A program made the translations under genes and the position numbers. From Stachybotrys elegans (Eukaryota; Ascomycota; Sordariomycetes; Hypocreales; Stachybotryaceae), in the NCBI GenBank assembly GCA_020746835.1, contig JAGPNK010000017.1, positions 496,001 to 560,000 on the forward strand: a stretch of 64,000 nucleotides of DNA, in the 5' to 3' direction. The stretch's first letter is position 1; the number at the start of each line of letters is the position of its first letter. The notes under the pieces were generated by a model. The model searched no databases. It was not told the origin of the DNA and was given only the letters and a program-made list of their open reading frames with translations. Below, piece by piece: positions 43,420 to 53,818 of the stretch.

Positions 43420-46400
43420 GGCGAAGATGGGAGAGGCTTCTCCGAATCAAAAATGACAAGGGAATTGATATGCAAACGGAGCAGAAACGGAACCCAACCA
43501 CGAACGGTGAACAAGAAGAGGAGGGGAAGAGGGGGAGGATGAGGCTGGGAGGAAGGGAGGTTATAAAGAGAAGCAGTCGAGGAAGAAGAAGGGTTTACGG
43601 CCGGCGGTTATAAGGGTTCACAGGCCAGACGAGGCAAGAGCCAGAAAATGGAAAAGTGGGCAGAGGCAAAAGGGGAGGGGGGGTGAAAGGGGAAGCGATG
43701 AGGGATGAGGGATGGGATGAGGGATGATGGTGGGATGGTGGCCACTGCAGTGACACGACCATCAGCTCTGGAAGCCCGCCTGTCTGACAAGAAACAGCCT
43801 AAAGAGGCAAGATAGGGCCCAGGGCGGATGGTCCGATGCTTTGTCAATCAATGCCAATCCATCCATTCGACGGACGTTGTCGAGCGCTACCTTTGCAGAG
43901 CGGATCGAGAAACTGTTGGGGTGAAAAAAAAAGCTGGAGGAGGGCTCTCGGGTCGCTGGTAAGCCTCCACTGCACCTCCGCCGGCAGGTGCTGCAGGTCT
44001 GGATTTACAGGGGCCTAACCCCTGTACCTGGCGGGATCGGGGGAGCTGGGAGCACCGACCGGGGGGTAAACCTGGCAAGCCGCAGCTGGGAACCCGCATA
44101 ACCCATGCCATTAAGTGGAAGTGGAAGGGTCGCGGCAGAGCGCCATGGGGTGGGTGGTTGCGACAATTGCCAGAAGCAGAAGAGTTGAATGAACGCTTCA
44201 TTTCTTGCACATAATTACTCTGTAGAGCCATCATCCACGGCCTGCCTGTGGTTTGGTGGAGGGGCGGGAGAATTCTTGCCTCGTGCATAGAAGGCGATCT
44301 AGTGTAACCTTAACGCTGGAGCTCGGAAACGGTACTTGAGAATACTTTGCCTCGGCACTGCGTGGTGGGATGGTGATAAGCACGGGCAGATAAGGGTCCT
44401 CTATCAACTCGCCTCTCGACGCAACGTCCATTGTAACAGGTACCTCTTCAACAGCAAAATTCAATTCCATTGCTCTCAAACACTCTCGCCTCTACTACAA
44501 CCCCGCAGTCAGGTATGATCCAGGCGTCTGGTGTCTCGTACGTGGCGCCTCTGGTTGCAGAAACAAACACCGGCGAAGGATCAGGATCAGGATCGACAGT
44601 CTTTCCACAAAGCCCGTCGAAAAAAGGGGAGGACCAGAGCAACAAAAAAAATTATCAACAAGCACCCTAAAATACGGGCCACCCGAACCATCGCACCACC
44701 ATCGAAAAGTCGGCGCCGTGGCGAGCAAGAACAAAGCCACGCCCCCGGCTTCCTGCCATTATTCATGCTTGCCCGGGACTCCATCTCGTGGTTCGCGCCC
44801 CTCCTCGGGGAAAATAGGAAACACAATACACTTTGCTACCGAGCCGGTACCTATTTGCCTATGATCGGTCCAACGGAGGGCAGCATGACGAGTGATGCCT
44901 GAACTAGGCCAGTTTTTCACTGGCTTGTGTCCTTGACCGCCTCTCCCTGCATGCCGTGCGAGGGGTGATGGGTAGATCTGCCCAGCAGGCTAGGCCAGGC
45001 CGAGGGGGCGGCAGGAGATCAGCATAGCTTGCATGTGAAGTCGATGAAGCCTCGGGCAATGGTGCGTCTCGACCTTCCTTGTCCTATCCCGCGCGGGTGC
45101 TGCAGGTCTCGCAGGCAGGTTCCTCTTTCGGCTACGTGGTTCCCCCTAGCTCAAGCCACCGGGCCTGACTGGGGCACTGACCGCCTTTGCAGGAGCTGAG
45201 ACGAGGGGCAGATGACTGCGGATGAGCGAAACAAGATGTCCATGGCATGCAGGATGCGTGATGCCCGGATAGTGCTTGCAGTGGGCGGTCTTGTCGGCTG
45301 ATACACAGACCATGGGGCAAAGACAAAGAGGAGAGGACTTGGATATCGATATCCTTTTAGCATGTGGCAACGCAATGACAGACTGCATCGAGTCAAGGCA
45401 TGTGGATGGCAAGCCACCTTCAGACTTTGCCCAAGTTCTGAAAGCCTAGTAGCTCTCACGTGTCAGGACTGCCCGAGGGACGTGTATGTAGTTGAACGGA
45501 CCGTCGTGGCAAATTCATCATCACGGGCATTGGCCCCAGACCTGGCGTCAAATGCTCAATGTGGGAACCATCATGCTGAACCCCACGTCGTCCCTGTTAT
45601 CCTTTTCCTTTATCTTTTTTTTTCCTCTTCTAGCGCGGGGTACTCTCCCACAGCGAGCGCTTGGCACGGGACGCCGCCCACTTGCATGCCCCGTAAAATG
45701 CTACAACAATGATGTACGCGTCTCAGCCTCCAACACATGAGCAAGCCCCAAGCCCTCCCCAGGAAAAAGAGGGATGCGCATGCAAAAAGGTGCATATATT
45801 CAGAGGTAGCGTAGCATTGATAAAAGCCATGCGTCTGAGGTTGCAGCCCAATGGCGCGGAACGGGGTGACCGCGGCCCATGGGTCAGGGACAAGGCAAAT
45901 CTTTGTTGCACCTGTGTCCTCCACCGTGCAGGAGGGCAGCTTTTGTTGGGGAATTTTGTTGGGAGGGTCGACCTCCCCTGATACAGAGGGGGAAAGAAGC
46001 GACCAGGGAGTCGTTGGCTGGGTTTTGTTCCTTGCCATGGATGCTTAGGGTGCCTCTGTGGAGCCGGAATGCGCGCGGCAAGGCTAATCTGCTTGCGGCC
46101 TCATCCACGTGGCTGGCTTCAAGACAAAACTTCTCGATATGTCGGATATAGGGTAGGCCGACAATGACTGAGTCTGCACATTCCATTCGTGATTAGCCTT
46201 TTATGGCGTTTGTGTGCCGAGCGGTGGCTTGTTGTGTGAGCTGCCGCATTCCTTCGATCTCTCGTCTTCAGTTGTAAATGTTCGCCACTGCAAGGTCACG
46301 GCTTACAGCGGATAGACATTCCAGTATATTCGTATAATCGTTGACCATCAGTCGCAAAGTAGCTCGTCCTCACGAGGCATTGCCAATTGCTCGGAGACAA

Positions 46401-47029
46401 TCAGCCCTCGTACACCGTCTGATTGCTCACTACCCCGCGGGGCTAACAAGGTGACATTGTCCAATTGCCAACAGCACCTCTAGCACACCATACCGATCTA
46501 CGAGTACATTTGCTCAAATTTGCGCTCGCCTGGCTGGATATAGGGTAGCCTGGGCCACTCAAGAAGGGACGTCTCAAGGAACACTGCTCCGACCAGCAGT
46601 CTCAGGATTTGATCGTGGCGAATATATCACCACTGTCTGTATCTCGTTGCGTAGTCGTAACTCTGTTATCCGTCACTCACCACACTAGTCAACCCAAACA
46701 CCCTACATATCTAAAATATTAAGGGGCTTCTCTCTTTTCCTCTTCTTCTTCTTCTTCTTCTTCTTCTGCTCCAATATTTATTCCCTAACAAAACCAACCA
46801 CAGCCATTTCCGTCAAATTGCTCCCAACAACCCACCAGAGAAGGAAAAAAAAAAAAAAAGAGAGAGAAAAAAAACCGGCCGCCCACACCCGCTGTGGAGC
46901 CCGCCGGCCGCAAACACCAAGTCCCCACTCGGCGCAAAAATCGCGGCACCACCGCAACGCCTCGCAAAATGAATCATTCAAGCGCAAAAACCCGCAAAAA
47001 AACATGGTCAATCGTAATGAAAGGATTTA
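43420..47029. other. Long intergenic region, no gene seen
   Basis: 3.6 kb between the desaturase start and a tRNA gene. The left end is the pyrimidine-rich desaturase promoter. Frames of 60-142 codons overlap on several frames around 44231-46186, but I see no domain, signal or splice pattern to support any. Low-complexity tracts occur at 46741-46767 (TTC repeats) and about 46846-46874 (poly-A and GA). Confidence 0.45.
46741..46767. repeat. TTC trinucleotide microsatellite
   Basis: About nine TTC units inside a longer pyrimidine-rich stretch. Confidence 0.85.
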
Positions 47030-47113
47030 AGCCCGATATGGGGGTCGAACCCATAACCTTGAGATGTGTGTACTCGTAAGAGTCTCACGCTCTACCGATT
47101 GAGCTAACCGGGC
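47030..47113 (-). tRNA. tRNA-Lys(CTT) with intron
   Basis: Minus strand, 84 nt. Acceptor stem GCCCGGT with ATCGGGC, D-arm GCTCAATCGGTAGAGC, anticodon stem TGAGA/TCTCA with loop CTCTTAA once an 11-nt intron (CGAGTACACAC) is removed after A37, and T-arm ATGGGTTCGACCCCCAT. The anticodon CTT reads AAG lysine codons. A T-rich stretch follows downstream. Confidence 0.9.
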
Positions 47114-47254
47114 GGTTAGTTGTTGTTGGGAGGGCGTGAGCATATGATGCCTATGAGGGAGGACTTGATGCTGCGTCGTCGTGATTCTGACTGCTGCGTC
47201 GTGTATCTTGATGTGTGTTTTGGCATGGTGTTTCTGGGTCTGTAATGTGTTGGT

Positions 47255-47479
47255 TTATATTGTCTGTTGCTGGAGGTCCTCATCCAAGTCACTGATCTCT
47301 ATCCCATTGGGGGTCAGGATTGGGATTCCCACATATTGCTGGATAATATGGACTGGATTCTGACGATGAGAATAGATGAACCAGTAGTCAAGGACAGTAA
47401 TGCCAGAAGGTGAGTGTGGTGCTACAGTCAGAGTAGTGCCAAGTGTCTGACAACTGAAAACAGCCGCAACAATACACAA
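47255..47479 (-). pseudogene. Gene fragment related to the 14-kb relic
   Basis: A 74-codon minus-strand frame ends YVGIPILTPNGIEISDLDED and then terminates. The last part resembles the block FMWDFPFVCPNGIQTSDFEE of the broken gene near 14.0 kb, and the DNA is also similar there (shared ATCCCATTGGGG and TCCCACAT). No start or full domain is evident, so I treat it as a fragment of an unknown family. Confidence 0.3.
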
Positions 47480-47619
47480 AGGTGAGGGAGGTGAGGACTG
47501 TTATACGTGCAACCCTCGCCTTGTATCTGGATGGTTACACCCAACCAACAGCGATACCTGCCAAAGGCGTCATCTGATTCAAATATTTCGTGTTACGAAG
47601 CAGCAAGAACCCAAGTTAC

Positions 47620-47781
47620 ACATATAGGTCGAACTAATACATCCTCAAATGTAATCCCAGCTGCCGTTGCAAACGTCAATTCACGTCGGTTCAGTAGGCT
47701 ACAGATACGTCGAACTGATATATCCTCAAATGTATTTTTTGGCTGTTGGCAACCGTCAATCCAAGCCGACTGAGGAGGCAA
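47620..47781 (-). repeat. Two tandem copies of an 81-bp unit
   Basis: Units 47620-47700 and 47701-47781 align at an exact 81-base offset, sharing GTCGAACT, ATCCTCAAATGTA, and a CGTCAAT block near the unit end. Eighty-one bases equal 27 codons. The minus strand is open across both units and gives related peptides (ITFEDVLVRPIC and NTFEDISVRRIC). It may be a remnant of a repeat-protein gene. Confidence 0.65.
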
Positions 47782-48076
47782 TCCGGAAGATGGTAATGAT
47801 GTGTTAAGCATTAAGCATTAATCCCATCACGCTCAACTCATACCAGCCACGGCTGACCGGGCTGGCTCCAAGAAATTATAAATATGTACAATATGTCCAA
47901 AAACATCACCAAGGCGTATGCCAACCTGCCCTAAACCCGTCTAATCCAAAATGCCCAGTCGCTAAGGGCGTAAAGACGCCAGCCCAGAAGAAGAAAAAAG
48001 TGACGCCCATTTGTTTGATCAGCATATTTCCAATGCTTTACTCATGTACCATTCGCTCCATAGCAAGCCCGCGGGC

Positions 48077-50300
48077 TCATGCCTTGCCGGCCTCGCGCAC
48101 GGCAGCTATGAAGCGATCATCCGCTCCAGCCTCAGTCGAGACCGGCGATCCGCTGCCCACGCTCATCATCACCTGGACGACCTCGTCCGCCGTCTTGCAG
48201 CCCAGAAGAGTCATCTCCCTGCTCAGGATGGTGGCGACGGCAGCGCGGATAAGAAGTGCATCTCCCTCAAAAACATAGACATCCCAGAGCCTCGCGGCCT
48301 CGTCGACTGTCAGATGGAGCGTAAAGAGGGCCGTAAACATCTCTTGCAGGTAGTACCCGGGTTCGAGTCCAGTAATCTGCTTCGTCAGGTGCTCGTGCAG
48401 CCTGGGGGACTTTTGAGAAAGCGTCTGAAGGACCAGGTTGTACGCTGACGATTGCGCACCCAAGTCGCCCGTGTAGAAAGAAAGCGGCAGAGGTCGATTG
48501 AGGACATTCGCGAAAGCAATAAACGCCGAGGCTGTGCTGGGAAGATTCAGAAGAAGGATAGCAGCGATTGTCTGTGGGTTGTTAGCAGTGGCCTGGCCCT
48601 CGAGGTGGAATGGCACAACTTACATTATACACAGGTGCATAGCCGATGTCGTCCCTGTACATAGTATACGCGCTCAATACGTCGACCAGATTCTGATGAA
48701 GGGGCCCGCCTTCCTGGAAGATGCGGAGATCCTTGAGAGTCGATTCGCGGACGTCTTGGCGGATCTGTGCGAACCACTTGGCCTTCTTGACGTCTTCCTG
48801 GTCACCCCTCTTCGCCTTGACGCGCTCCTCGATATCCTGAGCCCTGCGGAGAGCGGCCTGGAAGGATGTCTCAGACAAGCTGAGGTCGTTGCCCACTGCG
48901 CGCTGCCAGATGCCGCCACGCAGACGCGGGGGGATACCCTTCCACCAGAGCTCGCGAGTCTTCTTCTCGCGGATAGCCTGGTCCCAACGTGGCATGACTT
49001 CCCTCTCCCACATGTACATGAGGTTGCCAGCGGTGTTATCCTTGTACTCTGCCTTGGCCTTGCGAGCAGCCTCTCGTCGCTCCTCGGCCTTGGCACTGGC
49101 AGCCATCATCTTCTGGTACTCCTTGAGGTGTCGGCGTTCCTCGCTGGGATCCTTGGGCGGCAGCCACGAAGGTCGGGTTCGGCTCAGGACAGCCTCCTTC
49201 TCCTTGGAGACGGGCAAGGGATCAATCATGATATTGGTCCGCCGGAGAGGAGGGAGTTCGGGAGTCGACTTGACCCTCTCCTTCTTGTCATACGAGTAAT
49301 CGGAGCTTTGGCTCGAGTTCCAAGTACTAGGGCGTCCGTTGCCTCCTGTGCTCCTCCGCGTCAATTGGGGCATCTGCTGCTGCTGTTCCTCGAGCTCGTC
49401 CGCATGCTCCTCTAGCTTCTCGCTCAAAGCCTTGGTCTCGGGGCTGAGATCGGCCAGAGCCGAGTTCCAGCTGTTGGTGCGAGAGCTTCCGGGACTGCTG
49501 TTGCGGCCTTCTGACTTCCAGGTCGGTGATCGGAGGGAACCGTGGGCCTGGGCGACAGGGGGGGTGCCATTGCCGACACTTCGGACGCGGGTCATGGCGC
49601 GGTCGGGAGACGGTGAGGGAGAAATGGACGCGGCTCGACTCGGAGGTCGGTCATGCTGGGGGCGAGGCGATAGGGGGACGTTGTCGAGGACTAGGCCATC
49701 TGGAATGTCGTCGCCGTCATCCTCGTCGCACTCATGCTCGAGCTCAGCAAGCGACTTCCGGTTGCGGTTGGCCTGCCAGCTGCTGCGACGGGGCTTGGGG
49801 GGGAGATTGGGATCGCGAGGGTTCAGGGACAACCCTGGGCTGGTGCTCCGATGGCGGCGGACGGAGGCAGGGATAGAATTGACCGAGGTGGAGGAATGGT
49901 TGCGGCGACGGGTGGCGGATAGGGCACGAGGCTCGGTCAGGACGTTGAGGTTGGTGCTTCGAGGGTTCGAGTGGATGCCGGATTCGAGAGTGCTGTAGGC
50001 ACGGTGAGGGGCCGGGGCACGACGACCAGTGGCGAGGCTACGACCGGGGAGAGGCTTGGGAGAAGGCGAGGGCATTCGGCCGGAGGAGGCGATGGCAGGC
50101 GAATGGTGAGGACGGATGGCGTGGACACTGTCATCTTCTAGGCCAATCTCTTCGAAATGGGCGACGTCGGCGAGGACGCTTCCATCGTCGCTGTGGAGGG
50201 AGTGGAAAGATGACGACTTTGAACTCTTGGAGGTGGTCATTCCTGGAGGAGAGCCAGGACTGGACATGTGGTAGTTATCGATGGCGAGACCGAGATTCAT
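48077..50300 (-). CDS. TBC-domain (Rab GAP-like) protein
   Basis: Two exons, 50300-48624 and 48571-48077, give 723 residues. The first ATG in frame is at 50300; the frame is open far upstream but without ATG. Residues 1-450 are low-complexity, rich in Ser, Pro and Arg, and likely phosphorylated and disordered. A basic helix precedes the TBC domain, which opens with GIPPRLRGGIWQRAVGND. The usual catalytic fingers are altered: IRQDVRES stands where IxxDxxRT is expected, and IGYAPVYN where YxQGMN is expected, so the glutamine finger is missing. The phase-0 intron falls at that point. Known family role: stimulating GTP hydrolysis by Rab GTPases; this member may bind rather than activate. It is conserved-looking housekeeping in type. 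Confidence 0.85.
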
Positions 50301-53300
50301 GGCTTCAGCATTGCCGAGCGGGCGGGTCGTCGAGGAATCGCTGTATTGTCGCTGCGTAGCGCTGTGAGCAGTTGGTAAATGGTGAATGATGAATGGCGTC
50401 TTGATTATCAGGCGGCCGGCCGTTGATATCGATGGACGACGACGATGATGCGAACGAGTGCTTGTTGCAGATGGAGCAGCGGTCGGGGTTGCGTCAGGAT
50501 GGTTCAGACAAGACAGAAGATCCGACGTTTGGGGAAGTGATTGACAGGCGTCGATGGTGATTAACGCAGCCGTGACTTGAAACGATTGATTGAATCCGGG
50601 TCGTGCGGAGAGAGAGAGTGTGTAGTGAGTAAATAGCGAAGAAAAACAGGAGAGTAAACGACGGAAACACGGGAGTGCACGACGAGTGCGACGCGGCGAT
50701 GGCGATGGTGGGCAATAGTATATGATGAAATGGAATGGAAGGAGTGAGGAGAAGAAGACGCAATCAGAACCAAGGCCAGGAGAGTTCAACAAAGCCCCGG
50801 GCCAGCATCTACTAACAGGCAGTTAAAACAAGGAGGAGGAGGAGGAGCAGAGATTGACATGAGCGAATGGATGTGGTGGATGGCGGATGTGGATGGTGGA
50901 TGGATGGAGCCTCCTGGGATGATTTAGTGGTGGGTACTACCTATTGGAGGGTGGAGGTACCGCCTTGGGAAAGGAGGCCCGCCTGCCTTGTACTGACCCA
51001 GCCCACCAACAAGAGGGGAGACATAAGCGGTACTTGGAGGGTACGCGCGTGGTACATTGCGGCACCGCTGCCACGCCGCCCTTTGTCGGTGTCTCCTGAG
51101 GCGCCAGATACATGGTTCGACCGGCCTGGCCAAGTACCTGCAAGTCGACGTCAAGGCTCAAGCCTCCTGGGTTGGCGGTGGGGTTTGGTTCCTCATGGCT
51201 TACCTCGAGGATTTTGATTGATTGACTACTATTCCATGAATTTCCGGGCATTATTTCTTTCTTTCATCATTATCCACGGCGAACCAGAAACAAGCACAAT
51301 GACGACGATGCGTTCTGTTTCTTTCGCACAGCGGCGGTCCGTCAACTGAACTGAAACTTTTTTTTCCCAGTTGCCAGCCCGCGCCTCCAAGCTGAAGCTG
51401 TCGCGATACAAGAAACAGGTTTGGGCTGCACAAAGGCGGCACAGCAGAATGACGGCACACCACCGCCCACCACACCAGGGGGATAACGATAAGCCACAGC
51501 CAGAAGCAGTGCATGTGCCTGGCTGGGGGTGAAGGGGGAGGGGGGCGGGCTGCAAGGAACCAAAGACGGGACACGCAATGGCCAAATGCCGGCTTTTGGT
51601 CCACCGCCGCCAGAAGCAGACCGTATAGCGAAAGGGGCCAATCCCATCTCCGGTCTACAGCTTCACGACTAATGCTGCGTGGTGATGGCAGTGGCGCAGC
51701 ACTGGTCGTGACGATGAGAAAAAGACCAGTCGTGCACATCCCCCTTGGGCCGACCAAGAAGCGCCGTGATGGGTGGTGACGACTGACGAGGCTGGCCAGC
51801 AGGAAAAGGGCTAGACCCGAAGCAACCAAGGCAAAGGTCTCACACCCCTGCCAGCCTAAGATGAGGCCAATCTCGGCCCATCAGGGATCGCGTGCTTGCT
51901 GAGACGGCACTGGCCCACGCCGATTCGAGGTCCATTGTTCCAACTCCATGACCCAATCCAACAGCTTGAGCTTATCCGGACAAGCTTTCGCGTACTTGAT
52001 CATACCGATTCGGCATTCTCTGTATAGAACTCATCGCGTTGCACCACTGCTTCGTCCTCCTTCTCCAGCGAGCTCTCCTCGGAGCATCCCGGACACAACA
52101 TTCAATCCACCTGGCTTTGCACATCTTCTATGACAGTATCTGCTCATAGCCTAACTGGCGAACCGGTGCAGCTCGTTCTTGCCCTCGTCGTCTAGGGTAA
52201 CCCTCAAGCGCCTCATCCGGATACAAGCTCTGTTGCGACTCATCCTGCCTGTTCGCCCTCAAGACTTGGGGACTTCAGCTATCATCTAATCAGTGCCGAG
52301 ACACACCCCTAACCAGTTACTACTATGGCTTCGCCTTCTTGCTGGTCAGAATGTTTTTGATATGGAGGGGACTCTAGCAAGACTCCAAATCCCATGACCA
52401 CACAATATGCCCGCGCCGATCATGGCATACATAATCTCGCCCAGCTCCTCCGGCCCCCTGACCGAGCACAGTCCGTCCATCCTGCCCCGTCCATGCTTCT
52501 TCCAACCTTTAAAATGTCGGTGGACCAGCGGCCCGCTGCCCAGGCAGTATGCATTCGGCTGGTTGCAATAAGCATAGCCCAGCCCGTCTTGGTCTAGGCT
52601 GGGCGTAGTGTGTTTCATTCATGCCTTGAGAACCCTTGGATCTCAGCATCACGGTTCCTGCAACGCAGCACGGTCTGGACTACCAGTAAAAAGCACAAAA
52701 CATCCATGGGCATCTTCTTCACCGTTCCCAGCAACCGAACCTCACCATGGCCAGCTAGCCTTATCGTGCTAGCCACTCTCGCGGAGACCTCTGTGCGCAC
52801 AGCGTGGCCATGGCGGCCTGGACCCCGTCCGAGGGTTTCGAGGCACATCAGACGGCCTCGTCTCCAGCTTGTGCGTTTCAGAACTCGCATCCTCACCCCA
52901 TTTCGCCGTGGTGCTTCAACCCCTCACGAGCAGCCGCACCGGTCCCGATGTATCAGGCGTCCTCGCTGCTCATGCGCAATGCCGTTCTCCCGGTCGCTGG
53001 GTATGTCCTCTCGGTGAGTGATGAGAACCCAGAAGCACAACACGTCTCCGTCGAGCTATGCCTCGATACCCTGGAGCTACTGCTCTCGTCCTCGCGTCTG
53101 ATTGTGTTGTCTACGTTCATGATTGAGATCTGGATACTGTCTCACCCGAGGCCGTAAACAAAGAGTCTTGGCCCATCCTCCCATCTCCAACTCCCAGCCC
53201 GACAGCTGCCTTGTCCCACCGCACTCCATAAACGTCATGACATTTGTTTCAACCTCCCATCGGCAAGGCCTAAACCACTGCCCGTCTTGGCTTTGAATCA

Positions 53301-53818
53301 CCGTCCATTTTTTGAACAAAAAAGCATCGTTTCCAGGCCAACGTTTCAGTTGATCGCAATGGCCCAGCTGAGCGGCTGCCACGTGCACCGAGAAAATAAG
53401 AAAGCCCACGATATCCGTGCCGCAATCGCAGAATAAGAATAGCATACCTGATCTGAGCAAGGCGCCTTCTTTCTCTCCTTCGTCTTGCTTTCCTCACTGG
53501 GATCGGGGTCGTGTTTCAGCGTCACTGCGTCGCTCACCGCATTCACCACCACTTTGTTTCACGGTAAACGAGCCACAAAGGGAAGCTGGCCACCAGTGCT
53601 TGCTTTTCTGCAAAGAAGTTTTCCTGCAGGTGGAATGGAAATAGACCATGTTACAGATGCCGGGCTGGGGTTGGATCATCATATCGTGAGACTACTAAGA
53701 CACAAAGATGCAGACTGCTCTTAATTGGGGTCCTATGGGCTATCAAACCAATCCTACATACCTCCGCATGCCAAGGCGCATTACCTCGTAGCCACCTATC
53801 GTCGTACAGAGACCAACC
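50301..53818. other. Long intergenic region, no gene seen
   Basis: 3.5 kb. The left 500 nt are the leader/promoter of the TBC gene (CT-rich on its coding strand). A GGA-type triplet tract lies at about 50831-50848. Overlapping frames (for example 52604-53157 on plus and 51229-51829 on minus) lack any supporting feature. Confidence 0.45.

Noticed and set aside
42397..43542. 381-codon plus-strand frame opposite the delta-12 desaturase
   Set aside because: Antisense shadow: the minus strand has three histidine boxes and a full desaturase; the plus frame is Val/Gly/Asp-rich with no domain.
48582..50792. TBC protein extended upstream to 50792
   Set aside because: The extension begins at TTG and has no ATG before 50300; its composition fits a translated leader.
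52804..53157. 117-codon plus-strand frame between the TBC and 998-residue genes
   Set aside because: No splice context or recognisable motif, and competing frames of similar length overlap on the other strand.
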